Shown: piece by piece, positions 50,101-58,687 of the stretch
How positions within the stretch are numbered: position 1 is the first letter of the stretch
How the letters are laid out: each line of letters opens with the position of its first letter
Assembly (NCBI RefSeq): GCF_001648175.1
Contig: NZ_CP015243.1
Span: forward strand, 1,550,001-1,614,000
Reading direction: 5' to 3'
DNA: 64,000 nt
DNA from: Halotalea alkalilenta
GTDB lineage: Bacteria > Pseudomonadota > Gammaproteobacteria > Pseudomonadales > Halomonadaceae
The notes under the pieces: model-generated
Database searches by the model: none
What the model was told of the DNA's origin: nothing
The model's input: the letters and a program-made list of their open reading frames with translations, nothing else
Program-made: the position numbers and the translations under genes

Positions 50101-50217
50101 GGTGCTCATGTCGTCAAGAACGACATGAGCACCCTACGTGTCGCTATTCCAATGAAATAAGAACATGATTCGTTGACGTGTCGCCAGCAGCGACATAAGC
50201 TGAGAACGTGTCGTCAA
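50101..50217 (+). promoter_or_regulatory. fic promoter with palindromic operators
   Basis: Two 17-bp palindromes share one pattern: TGTCGTCAAGAACGACA (50109-50125, inside a longer 14-bp-arm inverted repeat 50101-50133) and TGTCGCCAGCAGCGACA (50179-50195). Half sites TGTCGC and TGTCGTCAA follow at 50139-50144 and 50209-50217. TTGACG at 50173-50178 and TAAGCT at 50196-50201 would be -35 and -10, so the second palindrome fills the 17-base spacer exactly. This is a classic repressor arrangement, probably for the Fic protein. Confidence 0.65.
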
Positions 50218-50234
50218 AATGGTATTTTTACATC

Positions 50235-51353
50235 ATGAATGATAATGCACTTGCCTGGCATCCAGAGCAGCCTCACAACCAGCTGCCAGGGCTACCCCCG
50301 GCGCAGGAACTGGAGACCCGGCCCGTGCTCAAGGCCTGTATCGAGGCGCGTGCCGCGTTGGCCGAACTCAAGCAGGCGGCAGAGTTGATTCCCAATCAGG
50401 CGATGCTGATCAATACCATTCCGTTGCTGGAGGCCAAGGACAGCTCGGAAATCGAGAACATCGTCACCACCACCGACCAACTGTTCCAGTACGCGCAAGG
50501 CCACGACAACGCCGATCCTGCCACCAAGGAGGCGCTGCGTTACCGCACCGCGCTGCACCAAGGCTTTCAATCGCTCAAGGCGCGACCGTTGTGTACCGCC
50601 ACCGCCGTGGATGTCTGCCGCACCCTCAAGGGGGTGGACATGGACATTCGCCGCACCCCGGGCACGCAACTCGCCAACGACCGCACGGGGGAGGTGGTCT
50701 ACACCCCGCCCGAAGGCGAGGCCCGCTTGCGTGACATGCTGGCCAACTGGGAGCGCTTCCTACACAACCAGGTTGACCTGGACCCGCTGATCCGCATGGC
50801 CGTGGGCCACTACCAGTTCGAGGCCATTCACCCATTCACCGACGGCAACGGCCGTACCGGCCGCGTGCTCAATATCCTCTACCTTATCCAGGAAGAGCTG
50901 CTGAATCTGCCGATCCTGTATCTCAGTCGCCATGTGATTGGCCACAAGGCCGACTACTACCGCCTGCTGCTCAGTGTGACGCGAGATGGCGCCTGGGAAC
51001 CCTGGCTGCTGTTCATGCTGCAGGCCGTCGCCGATACGTCCAAATGGACCACAGGGAAGATCGCGGCCATTCGCGGGCTGGCCGAACACACCACCGAGTA
51101 CGTGCGCACACGCCTGCCCAAGATCTACACCCGCGAATTGGTGGATGTCATCTTTGAACAGCCCTATTGCCGCATCGGCAACCTGGTGGAAAAAGGGATT
51201 GCCCAACGCCAGGCCGCCTCGCGCTACCTGCACGACTTGGCCAGCCTGGGTGTGCTGCGCGAAATGCAGGTTGGCAAGGAAAAGCTCTTCATACACCCCA
51301 AGCTGATGCAATTGATCAGCCGCGACAACAACGACTTCCAGCCTTACGCCTGA
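50235..51353 (+). CDS. Fic-domain protein with C-terminal winged helix
   Basis: Protein of 372 residues, matching class II Fic proteins of the SoFic type, which transfer AMP to target hydroxyl groups. An N-terminal inhibitory helix carries SSEIEN (about residue 70). The catalytic loop [12 protein letters not shown] is at about residues 197-209. The C-terminal ~70 residues ([40 protein letters not shown]) look like a winged helix-turn-helix. The open frame reaches 50208, but ATG 50235 fits homologues and lies after the promoter. Likely a toxin- or stress-type AMP transferase that represses its own gene. Confidence 0.9.
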   Translation: MNDNALAWHPEQPHNQLPGLPPAQELETRPVLKACIEARAALAELKQAAELIPNQAMLINTIPLLEAKDSSEIENIVTTTDQLFQYAQGHDNADPATKEALRYRTALHQGFQSLKARPLCTATAVDVCRTLKGVDMDIRRTPGTQLANDRTGEVVYTPPEGEARLRDMLANWERFLHNQVDLDPLIRMAVGHYQFEAIHPFTDGNGRTGRVLNILYLIQEELLNLPILYLSRHVIGHKADYYRLLLSVTRDGAWEPWLLFMLQAVADTSKWTTGKIAAIRGLAEHTTEYVRTRLPKIYTRELVDVIFEQPYCRIGNLVEKGIAQRQAASRYLHDLASLGVLREMQVGKEKLFIHPKLMQLISRDNNDFQPYA

Positions 51354-51403
51354 AGTGCCGGGAATGGCTTCGGACGGGTAGCCTCGGGTTTGCATTTTTC
51401 AAT

Positions 51404-51432
51404 AAAAGATCACTCTGGATGATCTTTTTTTA
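51404..51432 (+). terminator. Intrinsic terminator after fic
   Basis: Perfect 9-bp stem AAAAGATCA (51404-51412) / TGATCTTTT (51420-51428), loop CTCTGGA, continuing into a T tract. Confidence 0.85.
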
Positions 51433-51454
51433 TGTATTTTCAAACTCATGGCCC

Positions 51455-51505
51455 TTGGCGGAGGTTTATAAAACTGATATTTTGAACACTATGAATGCTC
51501 AAAAT
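51455..51505 (+). promoter_or_regulatory. abiE promoter and inverted repeat
   Basis: TTGGCG at 51455-51460, a 17-base spacer and TATTTT at 51478-51483 form a weak promoter. An inverted repeat ATTTTGA (51479-51485) / TCAAAAT (51499-51505) overlaps the -10 and the abiEi start codon. AbiEi antitoxins of characterised systems repress their own promoter through inverted repeats, which fits this site. Confidence 0.5.
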
Positions 51506-52312
51506 TCAGGAAAGTTGAACCGTTTGTTGGCAGAACTGGGCGATACCCGCCTGGTGTCCAGCCGCTGGCTGCGCGCGCATGATTACTCCAACAGCCTGGT
51601 CGCGCGCTATGTCGGCAGCGGCTGGCTGGTGTCGCCGGCGCGTGGCGTGTATATGCGCGCGGGCGGGCGGCTGCAATGGGATGGGGTGGTCCGCAGCCTG
51701 CAGGTTGGGGAGGGCATGCCACTGCATGTCGGTGGGCGATTCGCACTGGCCTTGCAAGGGCACGAGCACTACTTGCGTCTGGGCGATGCCGGAACGATCA
51801 CGCTTTACGGACCGGTGCCGCCGCCGGGCTGGGTCGGCAAATTGTCGATGGAGCAGCGCTTCGAGTACCAAGGCAAGGGGCCGTTCGACCTACTGGCCGT
51901 GCCCGTCACGGCGGAAGTCTCCGAAAAGGCGCTGTCCGGGGTGGGTTTGGCCCTTCACTCCGCTGCGCCTGGCGTCGATGCCCTGGTGTGCTCGACGCCT
52001 GAGCGGGCCATGCTGGAGCTGTGCGATGGCGTATCGGATGCGGCGGGGGTCTACGAGGCCGATGCGCTGATGCAGGCCATGACCACGCTGCGCCCGCAGC
52101 GGATCGGCCTGCTGCTGCGTCACTGCCGCAGCATCAAGGCCAAGCGGCTGTTCCTGGCCCTGGCCGATCGCCATCGGCATGCATGGCTGGCGCATGTGCC
52201 GTTGGATGGCGTTGATCTGGGCCGGGGCAAGCGGGCGCTGGTCCCCGGTGGGCGCCTGCATCCGACCTACCAGATCACCTTGCCGGGAGACCTCGATGAG
52301 CACTTGGCTTGA
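51491..52312 (+). CDS. abiEi: AbiEi-family antitoxin
   Basis: Antitoxin of 273 residues of a type IV toxin-antitoxin/abortive infection system. The N-terminal winged helix-turn-helix (LNRLLAELGDTRLVSSRWLR, YVGSGWLVSPARGVYMRAGG) binds DNA; the C-terminal domain (VCSTPERAMLELCDGVSDAA, RIGLLLRHCRSIKAKRLFLA) neutralises the toxin effect. The reading frame is open upstream to 51167, but ATG 51491 begins the family sequence. It overlaps abiEii by 17 bases. Confidence 0.87.
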   Translation: MNAQNSGKLNRLLAELGDTRLVSSRWLRAHDYSNSLVARYVGSGWLVSPARGVYMRAGGRLQWDGVVRSLQVGEGMPLHVGGRFALALQGHEHYLRLGDAGTITLYGPVPPPGWVGKLSMEQRFEYQGKGPFDLLAVPVTAEVSEKALSGVGLALHSAAPGVDALVCSTPERAMLELCDGVSDAAGVYEADALMQAMTTLRPQRIGLLLRHCRSIKAKRLFLALADRHRHAWLAHVPLDGVDLGRGKRALVPGGRLHPTYQITLPGDLDEHLA

Positions 52313-53240
52313 TCGATGGGATCGGCGCTATACCGACCGGGTGCGGCTGCTGGTGGAGATCCTGCCGGTGCTGGCCCAGGAGCTGCGCTTCGCGCTCAAG
52401 GGCGGCACCGCCATCAACCTGTTCGAGCAGGACCTGCCGCGCCTGTCGGTGGACATCGACCTGGCCTGGCTGCCGGTGCACGACTATGCCGAGGATGCGA
52501 AGCTGATCGCCGAAGCACTCGGACGACTGGCCGACGCGATGCGCGCCCGGCCTTTGCAATTGCAGGTGCAAGCTTCAGCGGGCGAAGGCGGGGCGGTCAC
52601 CCGGCTGGTGGTCAGTCGCCGCCGCGCGCGTGTGCAGATCGAGACGACGCCGGTGATGCGCGGGACGGTCCATCCAGTGCGGACCATGGTCGTGCGGCCA
52701 CGGGGGGAGGAGGCGTTCGGCTTCGCCGAAGTGCAGGTGCTGGACTTCGCCGATCTGTATGCCGGCAAGCTGGCGGCGGCAATGTCGCGGCAGCATCCGC
52801 GCGATCTGTTCGACGTGGGTCTGCTGCTGGAGGATGAGCGGGCGGATGCGCACCTTTGGCGGACCTTTCTCGTGTACCTGACATGCAGTCCTAAGCCAGC
52901 ATGGGAAATGCTGGCGCCGCGTGTACCTGCGGATTTCGAGGCCACCTTCGAAGCTCACTTCACGGGCATGACGGCTGAGCCCATTGAAGCGACGGCCTTG
53001 TTGAAGAGCCGCGAGCGTCTGTTGGCACGAGTGGCGCATTGGCTGGACGAGCCGTCACGCGCCTTTCTGCAATCGGTCGAGGATGAGCAGCCGGATTTCG
53101 GATTAATCGGCCTTGCCCATGCGGCTGATCTGCCCGGTGTGCGGCGCAAGCTGCACAACCTAGCGCAGCGCACGGCGGCCAAACGCGCTGCGGATCGTGG
53201 GCAGTTGGCGGACGTGCTGGCGCGCATCAAGGCGCGCTGA
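52296..53240 (+). CDS. abiEii: AbiEii-family nucleotidyltransferase toxin
   Basis: Toxin of 314 residues with the minimal nucleotidyltransferase motif KGGTAINLFEQDLPRLSVDI followed by DL, that is, G-G-T and D-x-D. Characterised AbiEii/MenT toxins add nucleotides to tRNA acceptor ends and stop growth on phage infection. Later parts such as DLYAGKLAAAMSRQHPRDLF are also typical. The open frame begins upstream at 52179; ATG 52296 overlaps the antitoxin end as is usual for abiE pairs. Confidence 0.88.
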   Translation: MSTWLDRWDRRYTDRVRLLVEILPVLAQELRFALKGGTAINLFEQDLPRLSVDIDLAWLPVHDYAEDAKLIAEALGRLADAMRARPLQLQVQASAGEGGAVTRLVVSRRRARVQIETTPVMRGTVHPVRTMVVRPRGEEAFGFAEVQVLDFADLYAGKLAAAMSRQHPRDLFDVGLLLEDERADAHLWRTFLVYLTCSPKPAWEMLAPRVPADFEATFEAHFTGMTAEPIEATALLKSRERLLARVAHWLDEPSRAFLQSVEDEQPDFGLIGLAHAADLPGVRRKLHNLAQRTAAKRAADRGQLADVLARIKAR

Positions 53241-53276
53241 CGCAGCGGGTAATACAAAGGCGATGGGGTGATCGCG

Positions 53277-53531
53277 ATGGTTCACGATTTCACACTGGTC
53301 TATGCGCTGAATCCTGGGCTGGATTCGCAGGATGAGGTCCTGCGCCGGCTGGCCGGCAGCGACTGTGCCGACGCCACGGTGGGCTGGGGTCGGCCTGGGC
53401 ACGTCGCGCTGGCCTTCAGCCGGGAGGCACGAGACCGAGATGTGGCGGTCACGTTTGCTGCGGCTCAGATGGCACAGGTGCTGCCCGGGAACTGGTCAGG
53501 GTGGATGTCGGGTAGTCGCCGTGGACGCTAG
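53277..53531 (+). CDS. Shortened homologue of the 38034 HTH protein
   Basis: Protein of 84 residues whose first ~70 (FTLVYALNPGLDSQDEVLRR; VGWGRPGHVALAFSREARDR) match the N-terminal half of the island 1 protein at 38034. The helix-turn-helix half is missing and the reading frame ends after an Arg-rich tail. No HicA-like partner gene lies upstream; the abiE operon is there instead. Probably a remnant of the same module, although the N-terminal domain might still fold. Confidence 0.6.
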   Translation: MVHDFTLVYALNPGLDSQDEVLRRLAGSDCADATVGWGRPGHVALAFSREARDRDVAVTFAAAQMAQVLPGNWSGWMSGSRRGR

Positions 53532-53540
53532 ACGGCGATT

Positions 53541-53903
53541 TCATCGAACAGGGCGATGCCGACGCAGCCTCACGTCCGGGCCGGGCGATATGTCGGTCTC
53601 TGATGATCGCGAGGCTGGCTTGCGGCCTTCTATCCAGGCTTCGACTTCTTCCAGATCCCAGACCACGCAGCGCGGCGTCAGCCGGAAGCGCCGGGGAAAC
53701 TCGCCGCGCTGCTCCATTTCGTAGATGGTGGTCTCCGCCAAGGGCACGATCTGGTGCAGCTCACGTCGGCGGATCGTGCGGCGAAAGGGGAGCGGCGAGC
53801 CCTTCGGGAACTGCGGAAGCTCGGCGTACTGCTCGGTGCCGGGGCGGGGAAGGGAAGCAGTGGGTTGTGCAGAGGTCCTGAGCGGTTCTGAGTCGGCAGC
53901 CAT
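53541..53903 (-). CDS. AlpA-like HTH regulator
   Basis: Protein of 120 residues with a winged/MerR-like helix-turn-helix (FRRTIRRRELHQIVPLAETT, IYEMEQRGEFPRRFRLTPRC) followed by VVWDLEEVEAWIEGRK, the AlpA family layout (P4 prophage-type activators of integrase or excisionase genes). The frame is open upstream to 54173, but ATG 53903 (MAADSEPLRTSAQ) gives the length of relatives. It is the intact counterpart of the frameshifted 38567-38909 gene. Confidence 0.8.
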   Translation of the reverse strand: MAADSEPLRTSAQPTASLPRPGTEQYAELPQFPKGSPLPFRRTIRRRELHQIVPLAETTIYEMEQRGEFPRRFRLTPRCVVWDLEEVEAWIEGRKPASRSSETDISPGPDVRLRRHRPVR

Positions 53904-54315
53904 CGTCCAGATTCCATGGAGTTCGCAATGAACGTCATGGTGGCTATTGCCAGCGATCACGACAACTTGCTGCAGCAAGGCCGGGCGTAGGAAAGGAACA
54001 TCCCGGCGTTCCGCCGTCGGGCTCGCGGGCTGTGCCCCCGCGCCCCCGCGCCCCCCCGCCTCTGCGAGTCGCGGCCATTCGGCTTTGATCCCTGATGCCT
54101 TCGGGCCTGCGCGCTGCGCTTGCCTTCCACTTCTTCGTTGGAGATGGAGAGGCCGGCTTGCTGTTCCCTTCACCGTATCACGGCGTTCTCGCCGTCAATG
54201 ACTACGCGTGCTCGCACGCTTGCGGCCTGTCGGCCGTCTGTGATCCCTGACTGCTTGCGCTGCGCCGTGAGGCGCCGGTTCCGGGCAATTCCGCCCGAGC
54301 AACCGGAGCACGATC
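53904..54315 (+). other. Noncoding GC-rich leader upstream of radC, copy 2
   Basis: About 410 bases with no credible gene. From about 53995 to 54315 it repeats the organisation and much of the sequence of 47935-48237, including the segment TTGCTGTTCCCTTCACCGTA, an ACGGCGTTCTCGCCGTCAA hairpin (ACGGCG/CGCCGT) and the final GCAACCGGAGCACGATCATG before radC. A C-rich tract near 54032-54060 is unique to this copy. Confidence 0.6.
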
Positions 54316-54825
54316 ATGTCGCAACTGTCCTTTTCCTTGTTCGATGCTGCTGTACTGGTGCGTGACAACCACGGGCACTATGCGCCGGCCACGGCCCATC
54401 AGATTCTGGAGGCTGCGCGCCAGGTCGTCGATCAGAAGATGCAGCGGGGCGCTTCTTTCTCCTCGCCTGTTACGGTCAAGGCGTACCTGCAGGCCAAGCT
54501 GGGAGGGCTGGAGTTCGAGGTGTTCGCGGTGATGTTCCTGGACACCCGGCATCGGATGATCGAGTACACGGAGATGTTTCGCGGCACCATCTACAGCGCA
54601 TCGGTCTATCCGCGCGAGGTAGTCAAGGAAGCGCTCCGGTTCAATGCGGCGGCGGTCATCTTGTCGCACAACCATCCCAGCGGAAATCCCGAGCCCAGTG
54701 CGGCCGATCGGGCGCTGACCCAGCGGCTGAAGGATGCGCTGGCGCTGGTGGACGTGCGCACCCTGGATCACGTCATCGTCGTGGGAGCGAGCACGGCATC
54801 CTTTGCCGAGCGCGGGCTGATCTGA
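54316..54825 (+). CDS. radC: RadC-family protein (JAB/MPN domain)
   Basis: Protein of 169 residues made almost only of the RadC/MPN domain, as found on islands and prophages (chromosomal RadC is about 225 with an N-terminal HhH). Family motifs: FEVFAVMFLDTRHRMIEYTE, REVVKEALRFNAAAVILSHN and the metal site SHNHPSGNPEPSAADRALT. Its role is not settled; the old DNA-repair assignment is doubtful. It is the intact form of the gene truncated at 48238-48555. Confidence 0.93.
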   Translation: MSQLSFSLFDAAVLVRDNHGHYAPATAHQILEAARQVVDQKMQRGASFSSPVTVKAYLQAKLGGLEFEVFAVMFLDTRHRMIEYTEMFRGTIYSASVYPREVVKEALRFNAAAVILSHNHPSGNPEPSAADRALTQRLKDALALVDVRTLDHVIVVGASTASFAERGLI

Positions 54826-55038
54826 CCTCGGGGGGGGCTTTCCCAAGACGAGATCCGAACAGCACAGACGCCATCATCCTCCTGTAGGCGCGGCGGTCGG
54901 CGCTTGTGTGCTGCATGTCGCTGGGGATGACGACGACTTATGGACGTAACGATGGTAGTCCAAGGAGTGGCTCTAATCCATCACCGACAGATTCGATTGC
55001 AACGTTCAACGAGACATGCAACCAAGCGCGCAGCTCCG

Positions 55039-57018
55039 TTACTGCAGACCGTCCCCCGGTTGCGAATACCATGCCGATGGCACCAGGCCTTTACCACGCC
55101 ACACCTCAACCAGGTGGACGTTTGCAAGTTTACCCCATACCTCTTCGTCCGCATGATCAAGCACAACAATCTGCATGCGGCCATCAGTACGACTGATGAC
55201 ATGATCAAGGAGCGTGAACACCTTCCTCACCGCCGCGACATCTTCATTCTTCCATTCGGGTTCAGCTTCGACCGCGTTAGAGCTCTCTGTCCGACGCGCG
55301 GGAAAATAAACCTGACTTGGCTGGTCGTAGATGAGTAGTCCCGGCACTGGATGATGCGGCAACCTGAGGAAGAATCCCTGCAACGCAAGAGTCAGTGCAA
55401 CATGGTACGCGAGCCAGTTCGCTCCACTGCCAATTTCCCAGAGATAATCATCTCGCGTCCCCCTGATGACCTTGACCGTCAGATCTTGAATCACCAAGCG
55501 AATCGGTGCGTCAGGCCATTCGCCATCAAGCTGTGGAATCAGACGACCTGAAATCTCTTGTACGGTATTGATGGCATTCTCAAGTTTCCGCCCGATCTCG
55601 TGTTCGGATACCAACTTCGCAAGGGTGTCGACCTGCGCCTTCAACGCCGCAATCTCTTCGCTAAGCGTCGATGACTTGTCTGCAGCTTCATAAAGCCGCA
55701 ACGCTTCCTGCAGGCGGCCGAGGAAGCGCGAGATTTCCTCGCCGCGGGTCGTAATCCTGCGCGCCTCATCTGACTTTCCTTCCAGAGAACGAATCTCCTG
55801 GCGCACCGCCGCAAGTTCACCCAAGACGCCTTCCACAATCTCGCGCTGCCGAAGCGTTTCCCGACCCAGTGACTCTGCGGCGGTGGGTTGGGAGCGCAGT
55901 CGCAGTTCGATCCCCTCCAGAACCTCGCATAGTTGGTCAATCCTGGCCCGCGCGGCCTCACTCGGCTCCAAGGTGGCCATCGGCTGTGTCGATGACAGAC
56001 CGCGAATCCATGAAGAGAGACTCAGACGATCCCGCTGAATGCGAAGGCCGTTGCCGTAGGCATCGGTACTTTCATCCAATCTTCGCAACTCATGCAACCG
56101 CCGCCTTGACTGATTGAGGGTTGCCGCCAAGTTGGACTCTGCTGCACGAAGCTCTGCGAGTCGGGTCATGATGACATCCATAGATGCCAGCGTTGGGATT
56201 GCCGCTCTGGCATCGCTTTGCAAGGCAGCGCGCAACAGATCAACAGTGGAAGGCCAATCGTCGGGGACAACCGTGTCTGCCGGGAGCAATCCGTATTCAA
56301 TGGCAAGGCGCACCCACGCAAAACCCTCGCGTTGCCACGCCGATCCCGATTCCTGCCGTGCCCTCAGCTCACTTTCTTTTCGTCTGAGCATACGCTGCAC
56401 GCGATCGAGTTCATGCCGGGCCTGCAACACCTCTGGACTAACGGCTCCAAGGACGTAGGGAAAGATGGTCTTGAGCTTCTCGCGATGCTCGGTAGTGTCT
56501 GCCTTGAAGAACATCACGTCCGGGTTGGCGACGATGTTCTGTGGCTGAAACAAGAAAGCCATCAGGTCGCGGAAGCTGGGGCGAAATTTGAACCGGTCTT
56601 CGGTGCCTGGCTCGAACTGGAGATTCGATAAACCGGCCAGCCGATTCAAGAGTGCCTTGACGTTCTCGACGTTCTGATTCTTGGCAAGTACTTCCCGTGG
56701 CGGGTCGATCTCTGGTGCTTCAAGAACAAACATCTCACCGGAACTTTTCAACTCGCCAGGCTCCCGACGAGCTAATAGTTTCTGGCCTTCAACCGTATCG
56801 ACGAGCACACCGAACCACGAGCAGGTCTCGCGAATAACGCCGACCGGGATCGCGCATTTATCCGATCCCAGGCAATAGTCGACGATTGGGATGACCGAAG
56901 ACTTTCCGGTTTTCGACGCGCCGCTGATGACGTTGACCATTCCCGGCTCAAAATGGACGACTCGCGGCTCGCCACCACCTCGCGGCCACAAGATGACCTG
57001 TCGCAGTTGAAAATACAT
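55039..57018 (-). CDS. ABC-3C ATPase component (DUF3732 family)
   Basis: SMC/Rad50-like ATPase of 659 residues. The Walker A motif SGASKTGKSS is at residues 32-41. A long coiled coil spans about residues 200-480. The Walker B segment PGLLIYDQPSQVYFP is near residue 545. This is the ATPase of ABC three-component (ABC-3C) conflict systems, thought to sense foreign nucleic acid or its processing and license the effector. The stop-start junction with the next upstream gene is a 1-base overlap at 57018. Confidence 0.85.
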   Translation of the reverse strand: MYFQLRQVILWPRGGGEPRVVHFEPGMVNVISGASKTGKSSVIPIVDYCLGSDKCAIPVGVIRETCSWFGVLVDTVEGQKLLARREPGELKSSGEMFVLEAPEIDPPREVLAKNQNVENVKALLNRLAGLSNLQFEPGTEDRFKFRPSFRDLMAFLFQPQNIVANPDVMFFKADTTEHREKLKTIFPYVLGAVSPEVLQARHELDRVQRMLRRKESELRARQESGSAWQREGFAWVRLAIEYGLLPADTVVPDDWPSTVDLLRAALQSDARAAIPTLASMDVIMTRLAELRAAESNLAATLNQSRRRLHELRRLDESTDAYGNGLRIQRDRLSLSSWIRGLSSTQPMATLEPSEAARARIDQLCEVLEGIELRLRSQPTAAESLGRETLRQREIVEGVLGELAAVRQEIRSLEGKSDEARRITTRGEEISRFLGRLQEALRLYEAADKSSTLSEEIAALKAQVDTLAKLVSEHEIGRKLENAINTVQEISGRLIPQLDGEWPDAPIRLVIQDLTVKVIRGTRDDYLWEIGSGANWLAYHVALTLALQGFFLRLPHHPVPGLLIYDQPSQVYFPARRTESSNAVEAEPEWKNEDVAAVRKVFTLLDHVISRTDGRMQIVVLDHADEEVWGKLANVHLVEVWRGKGLVPSAWYSQPGDGLQ

Positions 57019-57527
57019 CAGAACTCCACTTTGAGAGTGTGGGCTATCTGCTGATCGGATAAGTCAGCGAACCAGTATCCAATTTTCTCGGATGCCGGAC
57101 CAATACGCCGAATTCGCTCGGGCAACGACGGTGCTGTCATGTCGTCATGGGGTCCTATCGCCCACATTGTCGCCGTTGTCGGGTCTATGCGAAGCAGTCC
57201 CGACTGTTCGGCACGCATGAGCGATTCGAGACTGAGTTGGCGCAACGCTAGCGCGCGCTCATGAACGGCGAAAAGTTCCTCTCGCTGTTCACCCAACTTT
57301 GCCGCGAAAAGATGCAGGCCTGAGCTCTTATAGGTGCTCAGCACCATACCCAAGGTCGGAGCATGCAGGACCAGCGGAAGAACCATGAACGCCAGTGGCA
57401 ACGTGGCCGCTCGGCTGTCACGTTCCTGAAATCCCAATCCAAACTTCCACAATACGTAGGCGCCCAGCGCCTCGTTCTGAACAAGCGCCGCTTCGCTCAG
57501 TTGGACCTGTCGCTCAGTTCCGCTCAT
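57018..57527 (-). CDS. ABC-3C middle component
   Basis: Protein of 169 residues, mostly helical, with the segment EALGAYVLWKFGLGFQERDS and ending IGYWFADLSDQQIAHTLKVE. Size, sequence style and position between a DUF3732 ATPase and a nuclease-type protein identify it as the middle component of an ABC-3C system. No catalytic residues are expected; it probably links ATPase and effector. It overlaps both neighbours by 1-4 bases. Confidence 0.78.
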   Translation of the reverse strand: MSGTERQVQLSEAALVQNEALGAYVLWKFGLGFQERDSRAATLPLAFMVLPLVLHAPTLGMVLSTYKSSGLHLFAAKLGEQREELFAVHERALALRQLSLESLMRAEQSGLLRIDPTTATMWAIGPHDDMTAPSLPERIRRIGPASEKIGYWFADLSDQQIAHTLKVEF

Positions 57528-58687
57528 TCCTGATCATCCTTATCCAAGAGATCCTTGTGCTCGGAATGCCAACCAAGCAGTCGCCGCTCGGCCAGATCGT
57601 TGAAACTCCCGTGAGTAAAGTGTCCCGGCAATGCACGGCTATCAAGTGGCAAATCGAGTATCGAGCAGCGGTTGTAGACAGTGCGGCCCTGAATGATCTT
57701 CGTCTTGTCTGCGAACACGTCATTGACTTCGCCCTGGATGGCGGCATGTCGCCGCACCAGTGACTCCTCCCAATCATCGAAACTGCCGTCGTAGACAAGC
57801 CCTTGCTCTGCCCATGTCGCTTTGTCGCCCGAGGTCCGCATGAAGTCGCTGGCGGCGCGAAGCTGCTGTTCTTCTGTTGCCTCCACCAACTGCAACTGCC
57901 TGATGAAGATGGGCCGGTTCTTCAATACTGTCTGCGCATCGCTCGCAGTCAGCGCTGCGGTGAATGTGGGGAGATATCCCGGAAGATTGTTTCTCTGAAT
58001 GAAGGCGTGAAAATTTCTTCGGAAATCCGCAACGCTGATTTGCGCTGCACCACCTTGGCGGAGGCGTTGATCGGCCCACTCCTTAGCAATCCCGATCGCC
58101 GACTGGCAGATGATGTCGATTGACGTCGCCGGAACTGCAGGAGCTAGAAGCGTACGAAGAGGCTCAATCGGATCCACGTCAGCGCTGATGGCCGAGAACC
58201 TCGCAACCAGCGCATCGCGGCAGGCTTCAGATGCGCCCAGGAACTTCTCGATATGCGCAGCGCACTTGGGTGGCTGCGCGCGTGCTTTCAGCTTTTTCTC
58301 GACATCCTTGACCAGCGCATGCGTGGCCAATGGCTCGCTGGTGGCGTGCATGGTCGAGCTGACTTTCCCCGTTCGTGGGGGTGTCACATAGAGCTGGAAC
58401 GAGGTCTTGGCAGCATCCACTTTTCCTGATTCGATCAATTCGATCCAATTCGCCAGCGCCTTCCAGAAATCCTCAGACCAATCAGAAAGAGCGTTATGGG
58501 ACAAAGCGCTTTTGCACTGCTCCAAGAGCAACGTCCCATCGGCATGGTGAACGGCAACGTCATCCAGCAACTCAAGCGACACGCTTGAATCCAATGGGCT
58601 GCTAAGGAGGAAGTAACACAGCCGGACAGGCTGCAGTGCAAATCCGAGATACGGTCCCGGTGCACTGTGCTTGACCAGCCCAGTCAT
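57524..58687 (-). CDS. ABC-3C effector with predicted REase-fold nuclease domain
   Basis: Protein of 387 residues. The N-terminal ~110 residues resemble the DUF4297/Cap4-type restriction-endonuclease fold: E39 and D42-D43 in SLELLDDVAV, then LLLEQCKSAL with E56/Q57 and K59, followed by SDWSEDFWKALANWIELIES. The C-terminal part (residues ~230-387) is the shared ABC-3C C-terminal domain that meets the other components. A DNase that acts after phage infection is the inferred role. It is the first gene of the minus-strand operon. Confidence 0.8.
   Translation of the reverse strand: MTGLVKHSAPGPYLGFALQPVRLCYFLLSSPLDSSVSLELLDDVAVHHADGTLLLEQCKSALSHNALSDWSEDFWKALANWIELIESGKVDAAKTSFQLYVTPPRTGKVSSTMHATSEPLATHALVKDVEKKLKARAQPPKCAAHIEKFLGASEACRDALVARFSAISADVDPIEPLRTLLAPAVPATSIDIICQSAIGIAKEWADQRLRQGGAAQISVADFRRNFHAFIQRNNLPGYLPTFTAALTASDAQTVLKNRPIFIRQLQLVEATEEQQLRAASDFMRTSGDKATWAEQGLVYDGSFDDWEESLVRRHAAIQGEVNDVFADKTKIIQGRTVYNRCSILDLPLDSRALPGHFTHGSFNDLAERRLLGWHSEHKDLLDKDDQE

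Noticed and set aside
50101..50217. A CRISPR array, because of repeated TGTCG units
   Set aside because: The repeats are short palindromes at irregular spacing directly over a promoter; no spacers or cas genes are present anywhere in the window.
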